Assembly: GCA_001599935.1 (NCBI GenBank)
Contig: BCIJ01000009.1
Coordinates: 52,226-116,225, forward strand
Origin: Holtermannia corniformis
Taxonomy: Eukaryota > Basidiomycota > Tremellomycetes > Holtermanniales
Length of the DNA stretch: 64,000 nt
Reading direction: 5' to 3'
Each line of letters begins with the position of its first letter. Positions within the stretch are counted from its first letter, which is position 1. Position numbers and translations under genes: made by a program. Below are positions 42,819 to 53,653 of this stretch, piece by piece. The notes below the pieces were generated by a model. The model made no database searches, had not been told where the DNA came from, and worked only from the letters and a program-made list of their open reading frames with translations.

Positions 42819-44944
42819 TCAGTCGGGCCACCAAAAGCGATAAACCACATACTGGTCGCGAGGGAAGAAGGTGTCGTTGTGGATCGCATAGTATTCGTGC
42901 TTGAGCAGGTCGGCGGGGAGCGCATAGTCCTGTCGTCGGATCAGTCACGGTCGTGAAAGAGCCCTAGAGCTCAGCTCACCATGGCAAACCCGCCAGAGTC
43001 CATAATCTGCACTCGTCAGTACAGTGCGCAGGAGACTCGAGCTCGTACGCACCTCGAGGACGGCGCCACCAGGGCGCATCCATAGTTGATGGCTTAGGCC
43101 GTTCCCGTGCACACCGACAAGGATCTGCGACCAATGAGCCCGTTGTGTCCACCGCGATCGCATAATGACTCACATCCGTCTTCATCGCCAAGCAAAACTA
43201 TTGCCGGCGGATCAGCGGCACCCCGGCTCGCACACGTTCATCCAACGCACCTGCTCATCACGCGACTTGTGCTCCATCAACGCATCCGTAAACTCAATCA
43301 CACCCTCATCATGCAACTTTTGCAGCTCCTGCAGGAGCGACGCAGCGTCTTCGGCCACCAGGCGGCGGTTGGTCAATTGCCTGATTGCGCCATTGTCAGC
43401 GCCAATCACCGGTAGGTACTGGGAGCGTACCGGTTCACATAGGTCACGACGGGGACACGCGGGCTCGCTCGTCGCAAGTCACAGCCTTGGAGTAGCAGTA
43501 GATCCTTGAGCCCATTTCGGAGTGGCTTCATCCACCCGTGCGGGACATCGAGCAGTGGTAGATCGGCCGTCATCTTGTTCCAGACGTTGTTGCTGATGCC
43601 GTGCGAGTGCGCCGCGAAGCGCTACAGGGTATTCGTCAATCATTAGGCAGCTCGCGATAGCCACAATGCGTACGTCGACGATGACGAGCTGTAGAAAGTC
43701 AGCGATGGCGCAGCTTGCCGATAATGAGGCACACCTTGTCAAAGACGTAGGTCATCTTTGATGCCTGTCGGTCCTCCCATACAAACGAGTCCTCGATCGC
43801 AGTGTTAGGCATAATGCTTTGCTGGAACCACGTTGTGAGTCCTGATGCGGGTCGTCAGCAGTCGGATACTCCACTAGGGAGGCGTCTCACCGGCCCGATC
43901 CCGCTGTGGTACGGATGTCAGCGACCTAGGTACAAGAAGACAGCATCTGGTGACGAACCCAATCTTCTGGCTTTGTGCGGTACATGAGCCGGTCAGGGAT
44001 GTCGACATTCTCCCCGTACGCCGAGGTGACGAGACGCCATGCGCTGAAAAAGACCTCGCCTTGGATCTTGTCAGCAAAGGTTGATTGCGGATCCGAGTGA
44101 CTTACCGACTGTGTGATGGAGCAAGCGTCATAGTCAGTAGCTAATCCATCTCAGTTGGTGCACAAGCACTGACTGACTGCAGGCTTCGTCAGCACAGTGT
44201 CCGAAGCGCGCTATGCAACCCACAGTGAAAGTAGTGGCCCAAGAAAGACTGTCCGTTTGGCCCTGGTTGGTCATTGAAGAACATCTGATCACGATCAGCA
44301 TGTGTGACGCGCCGCCCTGCACTCACGCTAGTCCCCTGCTTGCGGATCGCCGCTTGACCAAGGACCTTTTCGGCCTGATCGGGATGCACAAAGTCATACC
44401 TGTCGGGCCCAGCTGGAGGGTGCAAGCCTCCAGGCTCGCCGCGAGCTTGCGGATGGGCGCACATGACCCTGCCTGGGATCGGGAAACTGTCGGGATCGGC
44501 AGTGACGACGAGCCAGGTGCCGTTCTTGAGGTAAATGTTTTCAAACAGGTCTACAGGCTTAGCGATCGTACACACGATGCAGACGAGAGGACTGACTGAT
44601 CCCAGCGATGCCCTTGATGAATCTGGTCTCGGTCGCGCCGATGGGGTCATAGCTGTTTGTTGAACTCGTGTACCCGCCAGTGTACTGATACCCGCGTCAG
44701 CCCGATACTCATACGCAAAGCGCAGACAGCTCACCTTGCGATAGGTCCCACCGATACTGTGCGAGCTCCCGCCATACAGCAAGACGAGGTTCAACACGGC
44801 GAGACCGGCGAACAGGAATCCAAGCCGGCCTTGGAACCAGCGCATGACAGCCGACGTTGCCGCCATGAGACGCATTCGAGAGCTGAAGACGGCTCGGTGT
44901 GAGTACCAGGCGCGCTGGAGTTGCTTGCGCGAGCCGAGTGACAT
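42819..44944 (-). CDS. GT61-type glycosyltransferase, type II membrane protein
   Basis: The ATG at 44944 begins MSLGSRKQLQRAWYSHRAVF, and a signal-anchor (GFLFAGLAVLNLVLLYGG) follows. Lumenal blocks: ENIYLKNGTWLVVTADPDSF, QAEKVLGQAAIRKQG, MFFNDQPGP, FLGHYFH, RRLVAEDAASLLQELQKLHD, then ILVGVHGNGLSHQLWMRPGG, IMDSGGFAMDYALPADLLKH and YYAIHNDTFFPRDQYV. The GVHGNGLSHQLWM strand is the hallmark of the GT61 (EOGT/xylosyltransferase) C-terminal domain. It ends WWPD at the TGA 42819-42821. About ten introns. The gene at 55326-57486 encodes a clear paralogue. Fungal GT61 proteins are mostly thought to be Golgi transferases of xylose or GlcNAc; the exact sugar is unknown. Confidence 0.85.
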
Positions 44945-45321
44945 ACCGGAGAGAGGGCTAGCGCTAGAGCGAGACCAGGATAAGGAGCAGGTTGTCGCGC
45001 GGGCGCCTCCCTCGTGCGCGACGTGAGCGGGACCAGGCTTGGACTGGAGCCGTGGCGTGCCTGGCTCATAGACGGATCGGGGAAACGCTGCGTTCAGAGG
45101 GGAGTGGGTCGAGAGGGTGGACGAGCAGGTTTGCTAGGAGCCCTGGTATCCCGCACTGCAGTAGCACCAGAACTACCGGACGCAACGCGCGCAAATCATC
45201 CTAGAGCACCGACGATCACTGATGGCACCGGCGATCTGTAAAAAGTCCCATCCACGTGGCGTGAAACCCCCATGGCATCCCTGAAGCCCAAAATTGTCCA
45301 AGACAAGCGCGCGCGGCTTGT
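44945..45321. other. Region between the GT61 and GT90 genes
   Basis: Promoter side of the GT61 gene and 3' side of the GT90 gene; no coding or regulatory consensus recognised. Confidence 0.4.
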
Positions 45322-47932
45322 CTAGTCGCGGTACGACGCCAGCGTCCGGTCGTCGGCCGCAAGCCTACGGATCTCGAGCAGCAGTCTGAAGACCTGAGGA
45401 TGTCAGGATCCTGCGGGCTCGAGCATGCACACGCACATAGGCTTGCATGTCTTCCCAGCGCCAGTGTTCGCGCGTGAAGCGCTGGCCGGCTTCGCCGATC
45501 GCTTGGGCGAGATCCTGTAGGTGATCAGCTACTGTACTCGGCTGAAAGAGTCAGGTTTGAGACGCACATCGTGACCTCTGGATGTATCGATCGCGCCAGT
45601 CGCATCCAGCGGACCGGCAAAGAATGCCTGGGCATCAAACACGTCTGAGAAGTCGGGCTGGATTGGCACCTGCGACTCGTGAGCTAAGTCGTTGCCGATC
45701 ACCTGCACGCACATAGTGATACCACGGCACTGCTTGTGATCAGCCGCATGCACGCTCCACCAAGACTCACCAAGCCACTCCTGTGACAGTGTAAGCTACA
45801 AGTACTGCCCGTCGTTGCCGTGAGCATGCCATCGCACCTGATTCCATTCCGGCGTATTGGTCATCTTGTACACCACGCTGCCGCTCGCCAACAGCCTGTG
45901 AAAGCGCGAAGACCATCCGTTCCCTATGCGTCTGTCAGCGCGCGTCAGTCCCTGCGCGTAAACGTACCATCTACATCTATTACATCTACGACGTTGACAT
46001 CAGCTCCAACCGTTGCGAGCATGCCTAGATACTCACATTTATACTTCAAAGCGTCTTGTGGCTGGACTCGTGGACCAAACTCGATCTCCTCTGCAATGAT
46101 CTCGCACAGCTTGGTGCCTTCGCACTGCAGCCGTCAGTGCTCACTCGCAGGACAGAACAAGCAGGACCAACCTGGTGCGGTCGGTCAACGAGGCTGACAT
46201 CGGCATAAGCCTTTGCCAATTCCGCCACTCTCCTCTCCTCCTTTGTCCACCCCCCATCCTCGTCAGACACAACCACCGTCGCCCAAAGCTTGTCGAACTC
46301 TGCTTGACCCTGCTCGGTCCTCTTCCCATTCATCATGAGATGCAAGCGCATCCTCTGGCTCAGCCGCCAATCAATCTGCGTATTGAACCCGCCGGTCCCG
46401 AGGCCGCGCCAGAAGACGCGGCGGTCAGATTTGTCGGCCCATGAGAGGTAGGACTTCCCGAGGTCTGTGGCAGAGTAGTTTGAGTAGGCGTCTAGTGGAG
46501 TGATGCGGAATTCGGAGTCCATCGGCATTTTGGAGAGGACGAGCATGGGCCGGAGCTCGGATGGTGAGCGGCCGCGGCGGTCGTAGCTGTCAGAGTGTGC
46601 GCGCAAAGCAGACGTTGCAAAGGAACATTGTCAGTGACACGAGACGACGTTTGGGCTCAACTGACCTCAGTACACCGATCAGGCTTTTCAGCGTCGGCGT
46701 TTGGCAAAAGTCCATCAGAGGCGCGTGGTCCCAAATGAAAGCCTTGCCTGTGCTGGTGAGCTTCACCGATCAAGCTTGGTGTCTCGGCGTACGCGTCCGT
46801 GTGAGATCACGCCAGTCTTCAGTCATGGCTGGCGAGTCTGGCCTGCAAGCGCTCTGCGTGGCATTAGTGCGTGTTCCGCTTTGGTCGAACATTGAAGCGC
46901 ACTAGCCAGCCTTCGACCTCTGTCCGCTTCGGGTCTTCGAATCGCTTGAGCTCGTCCTCTGTGACATCTGCAATCGCTCAGCGTTCAGTGCCACAGCCAC
47001 GGATGAGGCCTCTGCGCACATTCACCACCGGCAATCGCCTCCATAGTGCGACCCCACTGATCGCGCGCCAGTATGATCTGCCCGATATCATGGTCGCTCG
47101 CCAACACCTCGACTTGGAACCCTTCCGGCAGATACTGCTGGAATCCGCGGATGAAGCCCTGCATCCATTTCGGACGAGTCGCCTCTGCTCGATCACCATC
47201 CGAGAGCAGACTAGTAGGCGTAATGGTCATGTTGTACGAGTGCTTGACGTTGTCTGTGAACTTGCGGTGGCGCGCTCGGTAGTCTTGCGGTGAGAGGGCG
47301 TGGAACGGGAGAATATCCGAGTGCAGGCTGTCGTACTTTAGGGTGTGAGCCGAGCCCACCGACCAACATATCGAACCGACGTCGTCAATAATCTTGACAT
47401 TGTTGAGCTGGCAAAAGTGGAACCAGGCGTCAAAGCCGGCTGGTGGGTCCATGCTGTAGCGCCGGCGGTACTCTTGGACGGCTGCCGACAGCGAACGAGA
47501 TTGCCTGGGAGCATGGCATCAGCTAGACCACCAGATGGCAGCCTTGCCGACTGCTCACCGACTGAGCAAGGCCTCCCATTTCTGCTTGCCGTCTGCTATC
47601 AGCTTGACTATTATTCATCAGCGGCTGATTACGACCTCGATCAGCAAAGCAACCTCACGAATGGGGTGTTCCGACCCGTCGTACAGCTCTACCAGACCCC
47701 TGTCTGTCCAAACATTCGGTACTTTGGTTGCACCGAAGCTCGTCACACCATCCACCGCCTGGTCCCAGATCGACTTGACCCGACCGAACCGACTTGGCAC
47801 GACGATGCCTGCCGGATACCGGCCACCATCTGTCGGATCCTCAGTAGCAACAGGCGTGTCAGCTGCGTAAAAATAGATGAGACCGAGCGTTAGCAAGCCC
47901 GAGAGCAAGAGCAGCCTGCGTGCGCGAGCCAT
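45322..47932 (-). CDS. GT90 (CAP10-like) glycosyltransferase, type II membrane protein
   Basis: The ATG at 47932 begins [20 protein letters not shown], a signal-anchor. The lumenal domain, cut by about ten introns, carries CAP10 landmarks: [50 protein letters not shown] and [11 protein letters not shown], then [55 protein letters not shown] and a final [20 protein letters not shown] before ASYRD. The KYxxDVDGNGWSxRF plus SGSxVxK pair is diagnostic of GT90. In Cryptococcus the family includes CAP10 and the xylosyltransferase Cxt1. It sits between the GT61 gene and a MAPKK gene; the donor and acceptor sugars are not visible here. Confidence 0.9.
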
Positions 47933-48142
47933 GGTGTTGGTGCTGGCTGGGATCGAGCTTGAGCTTGAGCGGTGATCGACGGCGCGGCCGAGTTCACGTG
48001 GCGTTCACGTGGAGGTGGAAGAGTGTAAGTGGGGGGCGTACAGTCCATCACTGCTGCACTCTTGGAATGCGCTCAGTGCTCTTCAGCTCGAGCGAGCGAG
48101 GCCACGAGTAGCAACCCGTACTCTTGCAAGGCACGCAAAGGG

Positions 48143-48310
48143 CCATCAAGCACAGGGTCGAGTCCAGCCCGCCGCCTCGCCATCAGCACGCCCGAATTTG
48201 AAGCCACTCGCACCTCGCATCAATCAGTCAATCCTTCGGCCATCAGCATCACTCGAGGCTTGCCATCAATCACGCGGCACGCGTACCATCACCCTAGGCT
48301 CACCATCTCG
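48143..48310. repeat. Repeated (G)CCATCA motifs upstream of the MAPKK gene
   Basis: Within about 170 bp the hexamer CCATCA recurs at least six times (near 48144, 48181, 48241, 48264, 48289 and 48304), often as GCCATCA. It is irregularly spaced and lies in the 661-bp divergent region between GT90 and the MAPKK gene. Possibly transcription-factor sites; otherwise nothing is recognised in 47933-48593. Confidence 0.4.
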
Positions 48311-48593
48311 GCGCCAGAGCACGGCACCGCTCGCGCCACGCCAAGGCCCTGACCTCCTGTGAGCCCGTGCACGGCCAGGCTCCTTTGCGGCGGCGCTGAC
48401 GTCGCTTTGGCCCTCTGTGTGCGCTAGTCAGAGCTACCAACCGTCTCCTCTCTTGTGCAGCTTTTCCCGTCTAGAGCGCCAGTACAAAGCAGCCATCAGC
48501 AGGTGATCGCCCGACCCTCCTTTCTCCTGCTCAGCACTGGCCCCGAGCCCTGCCGGTTCAACTTGGCCATACGGACAGATCACCCAACCCGCC

Positions 48594-50043
48594 ATGTCGT
48601 CTCCAACTGCACCTACTCTCGAACGACCGAGCTCGACGCGGTCAGCAAGTAAACCAATCATGACCGCGTCCACGTCCACCACCTCGACTTCCAGCACCAG
48701 CACCGCCTCGTCCTCCCTCTCGGTCCCCAAGCTGCGCAAGAAGAAACCTGTCGGGCTCGACATATCGCGGTCAATCCCAACGCGCGCGGCACCCGAGAAA
48801 CCAGGCAACGGGACGACACCCCGCTCGAATTACCATTCAAAGTTGACAGAGCAGCTCGCTGGTCTCGAGCTCGGGAGTGAAGGCAAGAGGGAGAAGCTGG
48901 ATCTGCGGACAGAGGATCTCAAGGTCATTGGCGATCTGGGTGCTGGCAACGGTGGGACCGTCACCAAGGCGGTACACGCCGGGACAGGCCTAACGATGGC
49001 GAAAAAGGTCAGTGCTGTTGCGACGGTAGCCCCCTTGGTCCTGACCCACCGCCTAGCTCGTCCTGATCGACGCAAAACCGACCGTGCGCAAACAGATCCT
49101 GCGCGAGCTGCAGATCATGCACGACTGCCAATCACCCTACATTGTCTCGTTCTACGGCGCGTTCATGGCCGAGCCGCACATTTGCATCTGCATGGAATAC
49201 ATGGATCGCGGCTCTCTCGACGGCATCTATCGCAAGCACGGCGCGGTCGACATTGCCGTCGTCGGCAAGATTGCAGAGGCCGTTCTGCTCGGCTTGACGT
49301 ACCTGTATGACGTCCACCGCATCATTCACCGTGGTAGGTAGCCGCGTGCGTGCATCTACCCGAGGCTGATGGTACAGACATCAAACCGTCCAACATCCTC
49401 GCCAACTCGAACGGCGAGATCAAGATTTGCGACTTTGGCGTCTCGGGCGAACTGATCAATTCGGTCGCGAATACGTTTGTAGGCACGAGCACGTACATGA
49501 GCGTAAGTCGCGCTTCCTCGATGTCTCACCGGCAACCATCGTGAATTCGTCACTGACGCGCCCGCTCAGCCCGAGCGGATCCAAGGCGCAAACTACACGA
49601 TCAAATCCGACGTCTGGTCCCTCGGCATCTCCCTCGTCGAGCTCGCAATCGGTCGCTTCCCCTTCTCCGACTCGCCAGAAGAGCCGGAACCTGACCCAGA
49701 CCCAACGCTGCCTATCTCGGCCCAACGGCCCAAAGCCGGCGTCTCGCTCGGTGGCGGTGGCATGACCATGTCGATCCTAGATCTGCTACAGCACATTGTG
49801 AACGAGCCAGCGCCAATGTTGCCAAAGAGTGGCCGCTATCCGGCCGAAGCCGAGCTGTTCATCGAGGGCTGTCTGGACAAGGATCCAGAGAAGCGATGGG
49901 CCCCAAAACGACTTTTGGTACGCTCCCTCCATTCCCTGTCTTGGGTTCAAGCGCTGACTCGTGGACCCCAGGCATCCGACTGGATCAAACACTCCAGACT
50001 GACGCCTGCCGACCTGAAAGCGTGGGCGACCACGGTCGCCTGA
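48594..50043 (+). CDS. STE7: MAP kinase kinase, Ste7/Fuz7 type
   Basis: Dual-specificity kinase of the mating/filamentation MAPK cascade. A Ser/Thr-rich leader ([19 protein letters not shown]) and a basic docking-like patch KLRKKKP come first; then the kinase domain: [17 protein letters not shown], a phase join to [81 protein letters not shown] (activation-loop Ser and Thr present), [33 protein letters not shown], and RWAPKRLL. The wording of the activation loop and [11 protein letters not shown] fits Ste7/Fuz7 rather than Mkk1 or Pbs2. Four introns. The last exon ends [10 protein letters not shown]. Confidence 0.92.
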
Positions 50044-50224
50044 GCGCTCTGTACATGCACTCGTCTCTGATCCTCCAGCGCATACAAACTGTAATATGGC
50101 ACACGACCCGCATGCAACCTTGTACTACACGACCGTGTTGGCGGGCGCTACCCGCAGTGTCTGCGCTCAGCGCGCATCTCGGATTATGCGCAGGTCGCTA
50201 TTCCTCGGTGCATACAGTGCTGCC

Positions 50225-50517
50225 CTAACTCGACTTCTTAGGTGGTATGTTGACTGTGTAGGTCCCATCGTCGAGGTCACCGCCCTCGATCTCTTTGACG
50301 TAGTCAAGTGCCTGCTCTAGCGTTTGCCAACCAACCGTGTTGATCTCTGCGTCGTCATCGCTACAAACCAATAGGGTCACGGGCTGGCCCTGGTAGTTTG
50401 CATTGTAAAACGTGTGGCCTCGGAGCACTTGACACTGAGGAACCTTTCCGCGCCGTGTTCGAGCATCACGGTGACCTCGCTGCTGTTGACATCTTGTCGT
50501 CCATCACCGTCAGCCAT
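50225..50517 (-). CDS. Small orphan protein, two exons
   Basis: Starts MADGDGRQDVNSSEV at 50517. The frame that follows is lost unless a short intron (GTGATG or GTCACC donor to CTCAG acceptor, 37-43 nt) is removed, after which the product continues CQVLRGHTFYNANYQGQPVT, LLVCSDDDAEINTVGWQTLE, QALDYVKEIEGGDLDDG and ends NIPPKKSS, roughly 83 aa. The sequence looks coding (acidic, alternating strand/helix pattern) but shows no recognised domain, signal or membrane span. It lies, with another small orphan, in the gap between the MAPKK and UTP23 genes. Confidence 0.45.
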
Positions 50518-50867
50518 TGTTCGTAAGATTCGTGGGTCACCTACATAGCGCCCGCTCGCCTTTATCCAGCTGGAGCACAAAAGGACCATGGCGCGCAGTA
50601 CACTTTGCGGGATTACACTGTAGTCGGACTCGTCGACTACGATGGACCACAAAGGACACGAATCTTTCAAGAACGGAGAGACGACAGTCTTCTGATGCAT
50701 TCGACGTGCTGGACACGTTATGCCTGGTACAATATCGCGGCTCTTGACTGGGTGCCCTTTGAACACAGAGGAGTGTTGCGTATGTGTTTTCAATGATCGC
50801 GCTCTGTCATTCAAGAATCCGTTTCCAAGCGAGTCTGGTTCAGCTAGCGCATGCCGTCGTGCAGCGC

Positions 50868-51131
50868 TTAATACATCCTCCTCGCGTTTGCAACGTCTCG
50901 AAATACCACTCCGCATCCCCCGATGCGCATACGGCCCTGTGGGAATTCGTGATGGCACTCACGCTGTCCCACGTCGTCGTGCTGGTGCACGGTCGCTCGC
51001 TCGGAGCGGTAGAATGTATAGGATATACCTTGGAAGACACCCTTGTCGTTGTGCAGGTCGGTTTGTAGGATCAGAGTCCTGTTGCGCTTGATCGCGCTTG
51101 CGGTCTCGGGGGTGGTGTAGTTAGAGGTCAT
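50868..51131 (-). CDS. Small orphan protein
   Basis: From the ATG at 51131: MTSNYTTPETASAIKRNRTL, then TDLHNDKGVFQGISYTFYRS and ERATVHQHDD, ending FRDVANARRMY. A 54-nt segment starting with a strong GTGAGT donor (after GQ) and ending GCGGAG is in phase and may be an intron, so the product would be 69 or 87 aa. No known family. It lies on the same strand as, and 350 bp from, the small gene at 50225-50517, without clear sequence likeness to it. Confidence 0.4.
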   Translation of the reverse strand: MTSNYTTPETASAIKRNRTLILQTDLHNDKGVFQGISYTFYRSERATVHQHDDVGQRECHHEFPQGRMRIGGCGVVFRDVANARRMY

Positions 51132-51302
51132 GCACGGCAAGGGCCGTAGCGGTTGCAAGCTAAAGTCCCTTTCGTGGTATCCGGCACTCTGCCCGCCTCG
51201 TGTACAATGCAGTAGCTAAACCGACGAGTTACAATCCGATCTCAACGTCCCGACCCAGACTCGCTAGCGCGATGGGATGCTCATTAAAGGTCGTCCATAG
51301 CA

Positions 51303-52321
51303 TCACTCGTCACTCGCACTTTCCGCGGCCGCCGCTTCCTCTTGCGCCATCTCATCCAGCACCTTGCCGACCTTTGTCGCCCTCTTGCGCTTCTTCTTGC
51401 GCCTGCCCGCATGACCTTGTTGGTCCTCTGGCTGCGTAGCCTCTGTTTGCTCTTTTACTTGCGCCTCGGCCTCGGCCTCGTCGTCAGGATATCGATTCCG
51501 CTTGCCCAACGCCGTCGCTTGGTCCGGCTTGATCGCGAGCGCCTTCTTCCTCTTCATACTGAGCGGGTTGGGGGCCTTTGGCCCACTCTTGCGCTTGACA
51601 GTCTTGGTGTCCGCACTGGGCTCTGTCACGACATTGTCGAGCAGCGGGTGCGTGACCGTCTGCGCCGTGAGGGACTTGGCCTCGTCTGCGTCTTTGCGCG
51701 CGAGCGTGGCCGGGCTCGGCATCTCCATGACCATGACGCCGCGTTCGTTAAAGTGGAGGATTGGTGTCCCAGGGATGGAGCGGAGATGGGTGCGTAGCGG
51801 GGCGGATTGGAGTGCGAGCACGTAGCGGTGTTTGTTGGTGTTGCCTGGGTTGGTGCGACGTTAGTCGTGCAAACGCGTCGTGTACGCATGGACGCACCAA
51901 CGACGTCTTTGATGCACGCTTGAGGCTCGATCGCCTCGCGGTGATTACACCGACGCCGCTCAAACGTCTTTGCAATCTCTGTCACACGCTGATAGTCTCT
52001 CCCAAGCTTGTACAGTGCCTGCACACAGCACTGCGTGATCACTGCGTGGCCGTCGTCAGCTGCGCTCTGTACCCGTACAGTTCCCATGCCACTGACTCGG
52101 CTTGCATTCGCCTTGGACACAGGTCGAGAGACCCTTGGCGACATCTAGCTGCTTGTTGGCGAGCTCCAAGAGAAAGTCGTCCGAGACTGAGCCGGTCGTC
52201 AGCCCGGTTGCACGGAGAGGTCATTGAGCACACCTAGAACCTGGTACGGGAGCCGAAAGTTGAACGTCTGCTGATACAAGGTCATGAGGCGCTTGTACGC
52301 CTTTGCTCGCTTTTGCCGCAT
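51303..52321 (-). CDS. UTP23: rRNA-processing protein UTP23 (SSU processome)
   Basis: PIN-domain-like factor needed for early 18S pre-rRNA cleavage. The ATG at 52321 gives MRQKRAKAYKRLMTLYQQTF and NFRLPYQVL, the exact family opening; after introns come MITQCCVQALYKLG, TFERRRCNHREAIEPQACI (the zinc-binding Cys/His block), NTNKHRYVLALQSAPLRTHL and RSIPGTPILHFNERGVMVME, then a Lys-rich tail with PNPLSMKRKKALA and RRKKKRKRATKVGK. The tail is a likely nucleolar targeting and RNA-contact region. The promoter is shared with the SUZ gene at 52557 (divergent, 235 bp). Confidence 0.92.
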
Positions 52322-52556
52322 GCTTGCTGCTGGCCGACAGCGAGTCGAGCCAGTGGACGGTGAAAGTGAGTGGCGATTCTGAAATCTCAATAAGTGGATC
52401 CACGTCATCAGTGACATCACGCGAAAACTCAATCTCCTCCTTGCCGCCTGCTACCCTGCAATCCCTGTTCAACACCGTCGTTGGCTTGCAGCTCGCAAGG
52501 CAGAACATCCTCTTTTGCGCACTCTACAACCGGATGTACCACCCGGTCCAGGCTTG

Positions 52557-53492
52557 ATGAACGATGCTCCACGTCCGATGACTGATCAATCGCCCAAAGG
52601 CGGCGAGAGCGTGCCAGACGATCCAGACGACTGGGAAACGGTGCGTGCGGCAGTCAACATCCCGTCGATGGAGACGGTTGGAGCTGATGATACCCTAGGC
52701 CGACCTGGACAATTTCTCACCGCCGCCAATCAACCCATCCAACGCGGCCAGACCGCAAGGCATAGCGCCCGCCCTGCCTTTGGCCGCCACGCGCACGCGT
52801 ACCCCCGTCTTGCTCAGTCGGACTCCATCAGCCGAGGCAGCGAATGCAAGCTTGAGGCCGTCGGCGCCAGAGTTCAAGCCGCGCCAAGCTCAGCAGCTGA
52901 GCGGCGCAAAGCCCGCATGGCGAGGACCGGCCGGCGCCGGGATCGGTCAGAGCGCAGGGGACGATGAAGACGAGTGGTATCGCGACCCTTCCAAGGGCTC
53001 CGGTACGGGTCTTGGCTCAAACCGACGGATTTGGGATGAAGCGTGCGTAGGGTCGATTCACTCGAGACCCAGCGCTGACCACCAGCGGGCAGGAACAAGG
53101 CCGCCCCGCCTATCACCCTCGTCTCGCACAATACGATCGAGCCCCTCCCTCCAGCACCGGCAATCAAGATTCTCCGCCGTCCGTCTCCGTCCCACGCCAC
53201 ACCCTCGCGCACGCCATCAGCGTCCGACGAACGCAAAAAGACGCTCGAGGAGCGCGAGGCAGAATACCGTCGGGCGCGAGAGCGCATCTTTGCCGCTGGC
53301 TCTGGATCAGACAGCAGGAACGACTCGAGCTCAGACTTGGCGGATTTGATCGTCCCCCTGCAGGTCTCGGCCAATCTCCCGGCCAGGCGCTCAAAGAGCG
53401 GCAGTCCGAACCCCCAGGGAGAGCAGCAGAGGGTTCTGAGGCAGCCAAAGGGGCCACAGGCCGGGGTCGGGTTTGGGCAGTCTCGTAGCTAG
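52557..53492 (+). CDS. SUZ-domain protein
   Basis: Starts MNDAPRPMTDQSPKGGESVP (a second ATG at 52578 is an alternative), then DDPDDWET; a 63-nt intron leads to ADLDNFSPPPINPSNAAR. A disordered middle part contains EDEWYRDPSKG-like and SNRRIWDEA segments. After another intron come KAAPPITLVSHNT and IKILRRPSP, followed by the SUZ signature KTLEEREAEYRRARERIF and a C-terminus with PNPQGEQQRVLRQPKGPQ and GQSRS. The combination of an ILRRP motif and ExEAEYRRARERIF is characteristic of SUZ RNA-binding motifs as in SZRD1. RNA binding is inferred from the family. Confidence 0.82.
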
Positions 53493-53653
53493 TCATCTTG
53501 TTCGGTCATTGCTCTGTGCTCTGCATGTGTATATACTGTCATGAGTTGGCAGTCGAACGACTGGTTGAGCCACCCGTCAGCTCCACGTGGGCTCAGGAGG
53601 ACGATCGTTGCCAAGCTGACATCTGCCTTCGCAACATCACTCACCGCAGCAGC

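Noticed and set aside
50527..50796. Plus-strand frame with DYTVVGLVDYDGPQ and WTRYAWYNIAALDW
   Set aside because: Looks protein-like but has no ATG, begins just after a stop, and lies opposite the minus-strand orphans; too weak to list as a gene.
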